A stretch of DNA of 64,000 nucleotides from Streptomyces spororaveus (GCF_016755875.1 NZ_BNED01000005.1:1736001-1800000); one strand, 5' to 3'. Numbered from the stretch's first letter, positions 24,330-33,157 are shown. Made by a program: numbers and translations. The notes: a model not told the origin generated them from the sequence alone.

Positions 24330-26411
24330 ATGACAGAGCGCCAGAAGGACCGTCCGTGGCTCATGCGGACGTACGCCGGCCACTCCACGGCCGAGGCGTC
24401 CAACGAGCTGTACCGCCGCAACCTCGCCAAGGGCCAGACGGGTCTGTCGGTCGCCTTCGACCTGCCGACCCAGACCGGATACGACCCCGACCACATCCTC
24501 GCCCGCGGCGAGGTCGGCCGGGTCGGGGTCCCGGTCTCCCATCTGGGCGACATGCGGCGGCTGTTCCAGGACATCCCCCTGGAACAGATGAACACCTCGA
24601 TGACGATCAACGCCACGGCCATGTGGCTGCTGGCGCTCTACCAGGTGGCCGCCGAGGAGCAGGGCGCGGACATCGCCCAGCTCCAGGGCACCACCCAGAA
24701 CGACATCGTCAAGGAGTACCTCTCGCGCGGGACGCACGTCTTCCCGCCGGGGCCGTCCCTGCGGCTGACGACGGACATGATCGCGTACACGGTCAACCAC
24801 ATCCCCAAGTGGAACCCGATCAACATCTGCTCGTACCACCTCCAGGAGGCCGGGGCCACCCCGGTCCAGGAGATCTCGTACGCGATGTCCACGGCGATCG
24901 CGGTCCTCGACTCGGTGCGCGACTCGGGCCAGGTGCCCGAGGAGCGCTTCGGCGAGGTCGTCGCCCGGATCTCCTTCTTCGTGAACGCGGGCGTCCGCTT
25001 CATCGAGGAGATGTGCAAGATGCGCGCCTTCGGCCGCATCTGGGACAAGGTCACCAAGGAGCGCTACGGCATCGAGAACGCGAAGCAGCGCCGCTTCCGT
25101 TACGGCGTCCAGGTCAACTCCCTGGGGCTGACCGAGGCGCAGCCGGAGAACAACGTCCAGCGCATCGTGCTGGAGATGCTCGCGGTCACCCTCTCCAAGG
25201 ACGCCCGCGCCCGCGCCGTGCAGCTGCCCGCCTGGAACGAGGCGCTGGGCCTGCCCCGGCCCTGGGACCAGCAGTGGTCGCTGCGCATCCAGCAGGTGCT
25301 GGCGCACGAGAGCGACCTGCTGGAGTACGAGGACATCTTCGCCGGGTCCCACGTCATCGAGGCCAAAGTCGACTCCCTGGTCGCCGACTGCCTGGCCGAG
25401 ATCGACCGGATCCAGGAGATGGGCGGCGCCATGGCGGCCGTCGAGTCCGGGTACCTGAAGGGCGAGCTGGTCTCCTCGCACGCCGAGCGGCGGGCGCGGA
25501 TCGAGGCCGGCGAGGACAAGATCGTCGGTGTCAACTGCTTCCAGCAGACCGAGGAGAACCCGCTCACGGCCGACCTGGACGGCGCCATCATGACGGTCGA
25601 CCCGGCGACGGAGGCCTTCACCGTCGAGCGCATCGGCCGCTGGCGGTCCGAGCGCCAGGAGTCCTCGGACCGCCAGGGGAACGGCGACCCGTTCGTCTTC
25701 CCCACCACCCGGCAGGCGCTGGAGCGCCTCAAGGAGGCCGCGGCGGGCACCGAGAACCTCATGGAGGCCACGCTGGAGTGCGCCCGCGCCGGTGTCACCA
25801 CCGGCGAGTGGGCCGGCGCCCTGCGCGAGGTGTTCGGCGAGTTCCGCGCCCCCACCGGGGTCTCCTCGGCCCCGGTGGCGGTCACCGCCGAGCCCGGCAC
25901 GCCGATGCACGAGGTCCGCGAGAAGGTCTCCCGCACGGCCGACGAGCTCGGCTCGGGACGGCTGCGCCTGCTGGTCGGCAAGCCCGGCCTGGACGGGCAC
26001 TCCAACGGCGCCGAGCAGATCGCCGTCCGGGCCCGCGACGCCGGCTTCGAGGTGGTCTACCAGGGCATCAGGCTGACGCCGGAGGAGATCTCCTCCGCGG
26101 CGCTGGCCGAGGACGTGCACTGCGTGGGACTGTCCATCCTGTCCGGCTCGCACAGCGCCCTGGTGCCGGACGTCCTGGAACGGCTGCGACTGGCGGGGGC
26201 GGGTGACATCCCCGTCATCGTCGGAGGCATCATTCCCAACGCCGACGCCGTGACGCTCAAGGCAGCGGGTGTCGCCGCCGTCTTCACGCCGAAGGACTTC
26301 GGCATCACGGAGATCATCGGCCGTATCGTCGACGAGATCCGCAAGGCCAACAAGCTCGCCCCCCTCGACACAGACAACGCACTCGTTGCAAGCACGGAGG
26401 TCCCCGCATGA
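24330..26411 (+). CDS. meaA: ethylmalonyl-CoA mutase (MeaA)
   Basis: 693-residue coenzyme-B12 mutase. It has an N-terminal acyl-CoA mutase TIM barrel (TYAGHSTAEASNELYRRNLAKGQTGLSVAFDLPTQTGYD in consecutive segments; the catalytic-tunnel NICSYHLQEAGA) and a C-terminal B12-binding domain with the DxHxxG motif (Asp555, His557, in GLDGHSNG). Single-chain with both domains, as in MeaA/Ecm rather than the two-subunit methylmalonyl-CoA mutase. Converts (2R)-ethylmalonyl-CoA to methylsuccinyl-CoA; the epimerase it needs is not in this window. Overlaps the lyase start by four bases. Confidence 0.93.
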   Translation: MTERQKDRPWLMRTYAGHSTAEASNELYRRNLAKGQTGLSVAFDLPTQTGYDPDHILARGEVGRVGVPVSHLGDMRRLFQDIPLEQMNTSMTINATAMWLLALYQVAAEEQGADIAQLQGTTQNDIVKEYLSRGTHVFPPGPSLRLTTDMIAYTVNHIPKWNPINICSYHLQEAGATPVQEISYAMSTAIAVLDSVRDSGQVPEERFGEVVARISFFVNAGVRFIEEMCKMRAFGRIWDKVTKERYGIENAKQRRFRYGVQVNSLGLTEAQPENNVQRIVLEMLAVTLSKDARARAVQLPAWNEALGLPRPWDQQWSLRIQQVLAHESDLLEYEDIFAGSHVIEAKVDSLVADCLAEIDRIQEMGGAMAAVESGYLKGELVSSHAERRARIEAGEDKIVGVNCFQQTEENPLTADLDGAIMTVDPATEAFTVERIGRWRSERQESSDRQGNGDPFVFPTTRQALERLKEAAAGTENLMEATLECARAGVTTGEWAGALREVFGEFRAPTGVSSAPVAVTAEPGTPMHEVREKVSRTADELGSGRLRLLVGKPGLDGHSNGAEQIAVRARDAGFEVVYQGIRLTPEEISSAALAEDVHCVGLSILSGSHSALVPDVLERLRLAGAGDIPVIVGGIIPNADAVTLKAAGVAAVFTPKDFGITEIIGRIVDEIRKANKLAPLDTDNALVASTEVPA

Positions 26412-27382
26412 CCACGCCCGTCCACCCGGTGAACCGTCTTCGCCCGCGTCGCTCCTGCCTCGCGGTGCCCGGCTCGAACCCGCGGTTCCTGGAGAAGGCC
26501 CAGGGCCTGCCGGCCGACCAGGTCTTCCTGGACCTGGAGGACGCCTGCGCGCCGCTCGCCAAGGAAGGCGCCCGCCACACCATCGTGGACGCGCTGAACA
26601 ACGGTGACTGGACCGGCAAGACCCGCGTCGTGCGCGTCAACGACTGGACCACGCACTGGACCTACCGCGACGTCGTCACGGTGGTCGAGGGCGCCGGCCA
26701 GAACCTCGACTGCATCATGCTGCCGAAGGTCCAGGACGCCCAGCAGGTCGTGGCGCTGGACCTGCTGCTGACCCAGATCGAGAAGACCATGGGCTTCGAG
26801 GTCGGCAAGATCGGCATCGAGGCGCAGATCGAGAACGCCAAGGGCCTGGTGAACGTCGACGAGATCGCCGCCGCCTCGCCCCGGCTGGAGACCATCATCT
26901 TCGGCCCGGCCGACTTCATGGCCTCGATCAACATGAAGTCCCTGGTCGTGGGCATGCAGCCGCCCGGCTACCCGGCCGACGCCTACCACTACATCCTGAT
27001 GCGGATCCTGATGGCGGCCCGCATGCACAACCTGCAGGCGATCGACGGCCCCTTCCTCCAGATCCGTGACGTGGACGCCTACCGCGAGGTGGCCGGCCGG
27101 GCCGCCGCACTGGGCTTCGACGGCAAGTGGGTGCTGCACCCGGGCCAGGTCGACGCGGCCAACGAGGTCTTCTCCCCCTCCCAGGAGGACTACGACCACG
27201 CCGAGCTGATCCTCGACGCGTACGACTGGTGCACCTCGGAGGCCGGCGGCAAGAAGGGCTCCGCGATGCTCGGCGACGAGATGATCGACGAGGCCAGCCG
27301 CAAGATGGCCCTGGTCATCGCGGGCAAGGGCCGTGCCGCCGGCATGGAGCGCACCACCAAGTTCGAGATCCCGGAGGCCTGA
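26408..27382 (+). CDS. mcl: CitE-like L-malyl-CoA/beta-methylmalyl-CoA lyase
   Basis: 324 residues, HpcH/HpaI aldolase/citrate-lyase-beta family. Seen are RSCLAVPGSNPRFLEKA, the metal-site VFLDLEDACAP, IMLPKVQDAQQV, IEAQIENAKGL (metal-binding Glu) and GPADFMASI, with the C-terminal GKWVLHPGQVDAAN. Length and motifs match Mcl of the ethylmalonyl-CoA pathway, cleaving beta-methylmalyl-CoA to glyoxylate and propionyl-CoA. Starts in an ATGA overlap with the mutase gene. Confidence 0.88.
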   Translation: MTTPVHPVNRLRPRRSCLAVPGSNPRFLEKAQGLPADQVFLDLEDACAPLAKEGARHTIVDALNNGDWTGKTRVVRVNDWTTHWTYRDVVTVVEGAGQNLDCIMLPKVQDAQQVVALDLLLTQIEKTMGFEVGKIGIEAQIENAKGLVNVDEIAAASPRLETIIFGPADFMASINMKSLVVGMQPPGYPADAYHYILMRILMAARMHNLQAIDGPFLQIRDVDAYREVAGRAAALGFDGKWVLHPGQVDAANEVFSPSQEDYDHAELILDAYDWCTSEAGGKKGSAMLGDEMIDEASRKMALVIAGKGRAAGMERTTKFEIPEA

Positions 27383-27387
27383 CCGCC

Positions 27388-27900
27388 ATGCAGTTCGGAC
27401 GCACGTACGAAGAATTCGAGGTCGGGGCGGTCTACAAGCACTGGCCCGGAAAGACGGTCACCGAGTACGACGACCATCTCTTCTGTCTGCTGACCATGAA
27501 TCACCACCCGCTCCACATGGACAGCAATTACGCGGAGAACACGACCGACTTCGGCAAGAACGTCGTCGTGGGCAACTACATCTACTCGCTGCTGCTCGGC
27601 ATGTCCGTCCCGGACGTCTCCGGGAAGGCCATCGCCAACCTGGAGATCGAGTCCCTGCGGCACGTGGCGCCGACCTTCCACGGCGACACGATCTACGGCG
27701 AGACCACGGTCCTCGACAAGACCCCGTCGAAGTCGAAGAACGACCGCGGCATCGTCTACGTGGAGACCAAGGGCTACAAGCAGGACGGCACCCTCGTCTG
27801 CGTCTTCCGGCGCAAGGTGATGGTCCCGACCGAGACGTACATCAAGGAGCGCGGCGGCGAGCAGCCCGGCCGCCCCACGCTGAAGGAACAGGGGAAGTAG
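27388..27900 (+). CDS. MaoC-family hydratase (probable mesaconyl-CoA hydratase)
   Basis: 170-residue single hot-dog protein with the MaoC hydratase-2 motif: DHLFCLLTMNHHPLHMDSNYA, where the catalytic Asp/His pair lies. Proteobacterial mesaconyl-CoA hydratases are, as I recall, about twice as long with two hot-dog domains, so this is a compact version assigned by operon position. Predicted to hydrate mesaconyl-CoA to beta-methylmalyl-CoA. Five bases after the lyase and two before the dehydrogenase. Confidence 0.75.
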   Translation: MQFGRTYEEFEVGAVYKHWPGKTVTEYDDHLFCLLTMNHHPLHMDSNYAENTTDFGKNVVVGNYIYSLLLGMSVPDVSGKAIANLEIESLRHVAPTFHGDTIYGETTVLDKTPSKSKNDRGIVYVETKGYKQDGTLVCVFRRKVMVPTETYIKERGGEQPGRPTLKEQGK

Positions 27901-27902
27901 CC

Positions 27903-29108
27903 ATGGCCCGACTCGCCCAGACCGCCGGGCTGAACGACGTCCAGCGGGAGATCCTCAAGACCGTCCGGGAGTTCGTCGACAAGGAGATCATCCCGGTCGC
28001 GACCGAGCTCGAACACCGCGACGAGTACCCGCAGCAGATCGTCGACGGCCTCAAGGAGCTCGGCCTCTTCGGCCTGATGATCCCGGAGGAGTACGGCGGC
28101 CTGGGTGAGTCGCTCCTCACCTACGCCCTGTGCGTCGAGGAGATCGCCCGCGGCTGGATGTCCGTCTCGGGCATCATCAACACCCACTTCATCGTGGCGT
28201 ACATGCTCAAGCAGCACGGCACGCAGGAGCAGAAGGACTACTTCCTCCCGCGCATGGCCCTGGGCGAGGTGCGCGGCGCGTTCTCGATGTCCGAGCCGGC
28301 GCTGGGCTCCGACGTGTCGGCCATCACGTCCAAGGCGGTGAAGGACGGCGACGAGTACGTCCTCAACGGCCAGAAGATGTGGCTGACGAACGGTGGCAGC
28401 TCCACCCTGGTGGCCGTTCTCGTCCGGAGTGACGAAGGACACCCCGAGGGCACCGCGCCCCACAAGTCGATGACGACCTTCCTCGTCGAGAAGGAGCCCG
28501 GCTTCGGTGAGGTCCGTCCCGGCCTGACCATCCCCGGCAAGATCGACAAGATGGGCTACAAGGGCGTCGACACGACCGAGCTCATCATGGACGGACTGCG
28601 CATTCCGGCCAATCGGGTACTCGGCGGTCAGACGGGCCGAGGGTTTTACCAAATGATGGACGGCGTCGAGGTCGGCCGCGTCAACGTGGCGGCGCGTGGC
28701 TGCGGTGTCGCTCAGCGTGCTTTCGAACTGGGTGTCTCCTATGCCCAGCAACGTCACACTTTCGGCAAGCCGATCGCGGAACACCAGGCGATTCAGTTCA
28801 AGCTGGCCGAGATGGCTACCAAGGTCGAAGCCGCTCATGCGATGATGGTCAATGCAGCACGCAAAAAGGACTCCGGGGAACGAAACGACCTCGAAGCAGG
28901 GATGGCGAAGTACCTCGCCTCCGAGTACTGCAAGGAGGTCGTCGAGGACGCCTTCCGTATCCACGGTGGATACGGGTTCTCGAAGGAGTACGAGATCGAG
29001 CGTCTCTACCGGGAGGCCCCGATGCTGCTGATCGGTGAAGGTACCGCCGAGATCCAGAAAATGATCATCGGGCGACGCCTGCTCGAGGAGTACCGGCTTC
29101 AGGGCTGA
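27903..29108 (+). CDS. acyl-CoA dehydrogenase (probable methylsuccinyl-CoA dehydrogenase)
   Basis: 401-residue flavoprotein with the three ACAD domains. FAD/acyl contacts are AFSMSEPALGSDVSAI and MWLTNGG; the arginine/FAD loop is QQRHTFGKPIAEHQAIQFKLAEM. The catalytic-base region near the C-terminus reads LYREAPMLLIGEGTAEIQKMIIGRRLL. Pathway logic gives methylsuccinyl-CoA to mesaconyl-CoA. Known proteobacterial Mcd proteins are longer (about 550 residues), so a short-chain acyl-CoA role cannot be excluded. The part at about 28600-28900 has visibly more A/T third positions than its neighbours. A hairpin terminator follows. Confidence 0.8.
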   Translation: MARLAQTAGLNDVQREILKTVREFVDKEIIPVATELEHRDEYPQQIVDGLKELGLFGLMIPEEYGGLGESLLTYALCVEEIARGWMSVSGIINTHFIVAYMLKQHGTQEQKDYFLPRMALGEVRGAFSMSEPALGSDVSAITSKAVKDGDEYVLNGQKMWLTNGGSSTLVAVLVRSDEGHPEGTAPHKSMTTFLVEKEPGFGEVRPGLTIPGKIDKMGYKGVDTTELIMDGLRIPANRVLGGQTGRGFYQMMDGVEVGRVNVAARGCGVAQRAFELGVSYAQQRHTFGKPIAEHQAIQFKLAEMATKVEAAHAMMVNAARKKDSGERNDLEAGMAKYLASEYCKEVVEDAFRIHGGYGFSKEYEIERLYREAPMLLIGEGTAEIQKMIIGRRLLEEYRLQG

Positions 29109-29113
29109 AAGTC

Positions 29114-29152
29114 CCTTTTGCAGCGAATCATCCATGGGTTCGTTGCGAAAGG
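29114..29152 (+). terminator. hairpin ending the ethylmalonyl-CoA operon
   Basis: 14-bp stem CCTTTTGCAGCGAA / TTCGTTGCGAAAGG with two G-T wobbles and an 11-base loop, six bases past the dehydrogenase stop. Confidence 0.6.
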
Positions 29153-29197
29153 ATCACTGGCAGTGACTGGCTGACGGCCATCGACTCGGCTTCTGGC

Positions 29198-29226
29198 TTG
29201 CCCAGTTGTTGCGCGCAACCGATAGC
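29198..29226 (+). promoter_or_regulatory. candidate psd promoter with palindrome in the spacer
   Basis: TTGCCC (29198-29203), 17-base spacer, GATAGC (29221-29226). The spacer contains the perfect 12-bp palindrome GTTGCGCGCAAC (29208-29219), where a bound protein would block or modulate RNA polymerase. Confidence 0.4.
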
Positions 29227-29294
29227 ATTCCAGTAAAGCCGCCGTCCCGTCCCCCCGTTTGCGGCGCGGCAATCACCCGCTACGAAGGTCATCC

Positions 29295-29951
29295 ATGCCC
29301 CACAGCCAAACCTCTGCACCTCGCGACAGCCTCCTTGGCGTACGCCTCGCGCGCGGAGCATCGCCGTGGCTTCTGCCGACCGTCGCCACCGCGGCGCTCA
29401 GCCTCACCCGGGCCCGCAAGTCCGGACGCTGGGCCGCGGCGGCCGTGCCCGCCACCGCGCTCGCCGCGGGCATGCTGTGGTTCTTCCGCGACCCCGAGCG
29501 TGAGATCGCTCAGGGCCGTGTCATCTCCCCCGCCGACGGTGTGGTGCAGAGCATCATGCCGTGGAAGGACGGACGGACCCGGGTCGCGATCTTCATGAGC
29601 CCGCTGAACGTCCACGTCAACCGTGCGCCCCTCGCGGGCACGGTGACGTCCGTGGAGCACATCCCCGGCGGATTCGTCCCGGCGTTCAACAAGGAGAGCG
29701 AGAACAACGAGCGCGTCGTCTGGCACTTCGACACCGAACTCGGTGACATCGAGATGGTGCAGATCGCCGGCGCCGTCGCCCGTCGCATCGTCCCGTACCT
29801 GCCGGCCGGCACCAAGGTGGAGCAGGGCGAACGCATCGGTCTGATCCGCTTCGGCTCCCGCGTCGACATCTACCTCCCCGAGGGCGTCGAAGTCGCGGTC
29901 GAGGTCGGTCAGGCCACCACCGCGGGGGTGACACGAATTGACCGTGACTGA
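29295..29951 (+). CDS. psd: phosphatidylserine decarboxylase proenzyme
   Basis: 218 residues, short archaeal/actinobacterial-type Psd. An N-terminal hydrophobic stretch (about 48-64) anchors it to the membrane. Conserved SPADGVVQSI and IFMSPLNVHVNR lead to the self-cleavage site RFGSRVDIYLP, Gly187-Ser188, where serinolysis makes the pyruvoyl group on Ser188. Decarboxylates phosphatidylserine to phosphatidylethanolamine. The ATG at 29295 follows GAAGGTC; an upstream in-frame ATG at 29259 lacks a site. Overlaps pssA by eight bases. Confidence 0.92.
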   Translation: MPHSQTSAPRDSLLGVRLARGASPWLLPTVATAALSLTRARKSGRWAAAAVPATALAAGMLWFFRDPEREIAQGRVISPADGVVQSIMPWKDGRTRVAIFMSPLNVHVNRAPLAGTVTSVEHIPGGFVPAFNKESENNERVVWHFDTELGDIEMVQIAGAVARRIVPYLPAGTKVEQGERIGLIRFGSRVDIYLPEGVEVAVEVGQATTAGVTRIDRD

Positions 29952-30798
29952 CCCTGAGACTCCGGCCACAGGCTGGGTTCCGGAACCTGCCGAGGAGGAG
30001 TCCGCCGAGGACGACATGCCGCTCTCGCTGCGGCTGTCGATAGCGGACACCCTCACTCTCGGTAACGCGACGTGCGGATTCATGGCGGTGTACTTCACCA
30101 CCACCGGAATCCTCATCCCGCACCTCACCGGCAGTGGCGAGTCGGGCATGGCGCGCAACAGCGCCGCGACGGCAGTGATACTGATGCTGCTCGCCGCGGT
30201 CTTCGACCTCTTCGACGGCATCGTGGCCCGCAAGCTGCGCAGCTCGCCGATGGGTGCCGAGCTGGACAACCTGTCCGACCTGATCAGCTTCGGCCTCGCT
30301 CCGGCCTACTTCGTGCTCGTCTACGGCATGGTCGCCGTCGACGCGCACCAGAAGATGTCGGCGCTGGCCGCGATCGTGGTGCTGCTCGCCGTGGTGCTCA
30401 GACTCGCGAGATTCAGCTGTGTGACGATGAAGGACGGCATGTTCCAGGGCATGCCGAGCCCCTTCGGCGCGCTGACGGTCGTCTCGATCGTGCTGCTGGA
30501 GCTGCCGTTCGTCCCGACCCTGCTGGCGATCATCGGGGTGGCCTGGCTGATGGTGAGCCGGGTCGAGTACCCCAAGCCGCGGGGCGTTCTCGCGGTGGCG
30601 ATGCTCTGCTGGATCATCAGCGCGATGGGGCTGCTGGCGGCCTGGGCGTTCGACGCCCCGGGCGGTCAGCTGCTGCTCCAGACCGGCTGTGCCCTGCAGA
30701 TCGCGATGGCGGCGACCATCCCGCTCTTCGCGACGACGCGGAAGGCCAACACCTTCCGGCACAACCGCCGCGAGGCCCGCGCCACGACGCTGCGCTAG
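29944..30798 (+). CDS. pssA: CDP-diacylglycerol--serine O-phosphatidyltransferase
   Basis: 284-residue multi-spanning CDP-alcohol phosphatidyltransferase. The signature runs FDLFDGIVARKLRSSPMG and then AELDNLSD, with the four metal/substrate aspartates. About seven to eight membrane segments follow. Makes phosphatidylserine from CDP-diacylglycerol and serine, the substrate of the overlapping psd product. The N-terminus is acidic and probably cytosolic. Start GTG 29944; TTG 29938 is possible. A near-perfect terminator lies nine bases downstream. Confidence 0.9.
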   Translation: MTDPETPATGWVPEPAEEESAEDDMPLSLRLSIADTLTLGNATCGFMAVYFTTTGILIPHLTGSGESGMARNSAATAVILMLLAAVFDLFDGIVARKLRSSPMGAELDNLSDLISFGLAPAYFVLVYGMVAVDAHQKMSALAAIVVLLAVVLRLARFSCVTMKDGMFQGMPSPFGALTVVSIVLLELPFVPTLLAIIGVAWLMVSRVEYPKPRGVLAVAMLCWIISAMGLLAAWAFDAPGGQLLLQTGCALQIAMAATIPLFATTRKANTFRHNRREARATTLR

Positions 30799-30807
30799 CT
30801 GTACCGG

Positions 30808-30844
30808 AGAAGGCCCCGGATGCCCTTGGCATCCGGGGCCTTCT
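30808..30844 (+). terminator. strong hairpin terminator of psd-pssA
   Basis: Perfect 17-bp stem AGAAGGCCCCGGATGCC / GGCATCCGGGGCCTTCT with a three-base CTT loop. Confidence 0.85.
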
Positions 30845-30913
30845 GCCGTTCCCTCCCGGCGGGTCCTGGGCCGGGGTCGGGAGTGGGGCCGGAGCCTGAG
30901 GGCGGGGTCGGGG

Positions 30914-31042
30914 CCGGTGGTGGGGCGGGGGTTGTCCGGGGTGTAAAACGTGATGTGTTGGCCCGGACCTCCGGGCACTCTTCCATCCGGCCGTGGGGCC
31001 ATAAATCATGCCTACCCCGGACGGCCCCCGCCCCACCGCCGG
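30914..31042. repeat. long imperfect inverted repeat with nested hairpin
   Basis: Arms 30914-30942 and 31014-31042 are complementary over 29 positions with only three T-for-C changes (all G-T wobbles). They extend with gaps to about 30900 and 31061. The 71-base loop contains a second perfect hairpin, GCCCGGA-CC-TCCGGGC (30961-30976), and is comparatively A/T-rich. This fills most of the gap between pssA and the Ada-AlkA gene; no gene is seen in it. It may be a decayed MITE-like element or an RNA structure. Confidence 0.55.
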
Positions 31043-31138
31043 ACCCGGCCCCGCCCCGCCCGGCCCTCCGAGCCCCCGCGTAACCTTGATGTCGGAAAAC
31101 CGCCAGCCGGCGGTTCCGCGACACCGGATCCTAGAGCC

Positions 31139-32623
31139 ATGCACACCGACACCGAGCGCTGCGTAAGGGCCGTGCAGTCGAAGGACGCCCGCTTCGACGG
31201 CTGGTTCTTCACCGCCGTCCTGACCACCCGGATCTACTGCCGGCCCAGCTGCCCCGCGGTGCCGCCGAAGGTCGAGAACATGACCTTCCTGCCCAGCGCG
31301 GCCGCCTGCCAGCAGGCCGGGTTCCGGGCCTGCAAGCGGTGCCGGCCCGATACGAGCCCCGGTTCGCCCGAGTGGAACGCACGGGCCGACGCCGTCGCGC
31401 GCGCGATGCGGCTGATCCAGGACGGCGTCGTGGACCGGGAAGGGGTGCCGGGCCTGGCCACCCGGCTGGGCTACTCCACCCGCCAGGTCGAGCGCCAGCT
31501 GAACGCCGAGCTCGGGGCCGGTCCGCTCGCCCTGGCGCGGGCCCAGCGCGCCCAGACCGCCCGGCTGCTCGTCGAGACCTCCGAGCTCCCCATGGGGGAC
31601 GTGGCCTTCGCCGCCGGGTTCTCCTCCATCCGGACCTTCAACGACACGGTCCGCGAGGTCTTCGCCCTGTCCCCGAGCGAGCTGCGGGAGCGGGCCGTCA
31701 AGGCCGGCCGCGGCAGGAACGCCCCGCCCCGGATCCCGGGGACGATCAGCCTGCGGCTGCCGTTCCGGGCTCCGCTCAATCCGGACAACCTCTTCGGGCA
31801 CCTCGCCGCGACCGCCGTCCCCGGGGTCGAGGAGTGGCGCGAGGGCGCCTACCGCCGGACCCTGCGTCTGCCCTACGGCACCGGGGTCGTCGCCCTGACC
31901 CCGCAGCCCGACCACATCGGCTGCCGGCTCGCCCTGACCGACCTGCGCGACCTCACCATCGCCATCAGCCGCTGCCGCTGGATGCTCGACCTGGACGCCG
32001 ACCCGGAAGCGGTCGACGAACAGCTGCGCCGCGATCAGCTGCTGGCCCCGCTCGTGGACAAGGCCCCCGGGCGCCGGGTGCCGCGTACCGTCGACGCGCC
32101 GGAGTTCGCCGTACGGGCGGTGCTGGGCCAGCAGGTGTCCACCGCGGCGGCGCGCACGCACGCGGCCCGGCTGGTCACCGCGTACGGGGAGCCGGTCGAG
32201 GACCCGCTCGGCGGGCTGACCCACCTCTTCCCCTCCCCGCAGGCCCTCGCCGGGCTGGACCCGGAGGCGCTCGCCCTGCCGCGCAGCCGGCGCGCCACAC
32301 TGACCACCCTGGTCTCGGCGCTGGCCGACGGCTCGCTGGTGCTCGGCCTCGACAGCGACTGGGAGGCGGCGCGGGCGCAGCTCTCGGCGCTGCCCGGCTT
32401 CGGTCCGTGGACCACCGAGGTGATCGCGATGCGGGCCCTCGGCGACCCGGATGCCTTCCTGCCGTCCGATCTGGGCGTCCGGCGGGCGGCGCAGGGGCTC
32501 GGGCTGCCGTCCACCCCGTCGGCGCTGACCGCGCGGGCGGCCGCCTGGCGGCCCTGGCGTGCGTACGCCGTCCAGTACCTGTGGGCCACCGACGCCCACC
32601 CCATCAACCACCTGCCCGTCTGA
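31139..32623 (+). CDS. Ada-AlkA fusion: alkyl-DNA sensor/activator and 3-methyladenine DNA glycosylase
   Basis: 494 residues in three parts. The N-terminal Ada zinc domain has four cysteines (Cys34, Cys38 in YCRPSC; Cys65, Cys68 in CKRC), Cys34 being the methyl acceptor from phosphotriesters. An AraC-type DNA-binding domain lies at about 80-185 (GLATRLGYSTRQVERQL and VAFAAGFSSIRTFNDTVREVF). The AlkA part follows, with an N-terminal domain at about 200-310 and a helix-hairpin-helix glycosylase (ALPGFGPWTTEVIAMRALGDPD, catalytic Asp in FLPSDLG). It lacks the guanine-methyl acceptor domain, which is supplied by the next gene. Start ATG 31139. Confidence 0.9.
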   Translation: MHTDTERCVRAVQSKDARFDGWFFTAVLTTRIYCRPSCPAVPPKVENMTFLPSAAACQQAGFRACKRCRPDTSPGSPEWNARADAVARAMRLIQDGVVDREGVPGLATRLGYSTRQVERQLNAELGAGPLALARAQRAQTARLLVETSELPMGDVAFAAGFSSIRTFNDTVREVFALSPSELRERAVKAGRGRNAPPRIPGTISLRLPFRAPLNPDNLFGHLAATAVPGVEEWREGAYRRTLRLPYGTGVVALTPQPDHIGCRLALTDLRDLTIAISRCRWMLDLDADPEAVDEQLRRDQLLAPLVDKAPGRRVPRTVDAPEFAVRAVLGQQVSTAAARTHAARLVTAYGEPVEDPLGGLTHLFPSPQALAGLDPEALALPRSRRATLTTLVSALADGSLVLGLDSDWEAARAQLSALPGFGPWTTEVIAMRALGDPDAFLPSDLGVRRAAQGLGLPSTPSALTARAAAWRPWRAYAVQYLWATDAHPINHLPV

Positions 32624-32635
32624 GGAGCACCAGCG

Positions 32636-33157
32636 ATGCGATCCACCACGAACAGCGCCAGGACGCACACCGTCGTCGACAGCCCCTACGGCCCGCTGAC
32701 CCTGGTCGCCACGGACGGGGTGCTCAGCGGCCTCTACATGACCGGGCAGCGCCACCGGCCGGCCGAGGAGTGCTTCGGGGAGCGAGTGGCCGTGACCGAG
32801 GAGCCCTTCCCCGAGGTGGCGCGCCAGCTGAGCGCGTACTTCGCAGGGGAGCTCACCGCGTTCGACCTGCCGCTGCACCTGGAGGGCACGGAGTTCCAGC
32901 GCAGCGTCTGGGACCAGCTCGTGCGGATCCCGTACGGCGAGACGTGGTCCTACGGCGAGCTCGCGGGGCGGCTGGGCAAGCCCAACGCCTCGCGCGCGGT
33001 GGGCCTGGCGAACGGGAAGAACCCGGTCGGCATCATCGTGCCCTGCCACCGGGTGATCGGCGCGTCGGGCGGGATGACCGGTTACGGCGGCGGTCTCGAC
33101 CGCAAGGTGCGGCTGCTGGCCTTCGAGTCCGGCGTACAGGTCCGGGTTCTGTCCTGA
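32636..33157 (+). CDS. ogt: methylated-DNA--[protein]-cysteine S-methyltransferase
   Basis: 173 residues. The acceptor motif IVPCHRVIG contains the suicide nucleophile Cys137; the helix-turn-helix with the base-flipping Arg lies in KPNASRAVGLANGKNP. Removes alkyl groups from O6-guanine. AGGAG precedes the ATG; 12 bases after the Ada-AlkA gene, making a two-gene alkylation-repair operon probably autoregulated by the Ada part. Confidence 0.93.
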   Translation: MRSTTNSARTHTVVDSPYGPLTLVATDGVLSGLYMTGQRHRPAEECFGERVAVTEEPFPEVARQLSAYFAGELTAFDLPLHLEGTEFQRSVWDQLVRIPYGETWSYGELAGRLGKPNASRAVGLANGKNPVGIIVPCHRVIGASGGMTGYGGGLDRKVRLLAFESGVQVRVLS

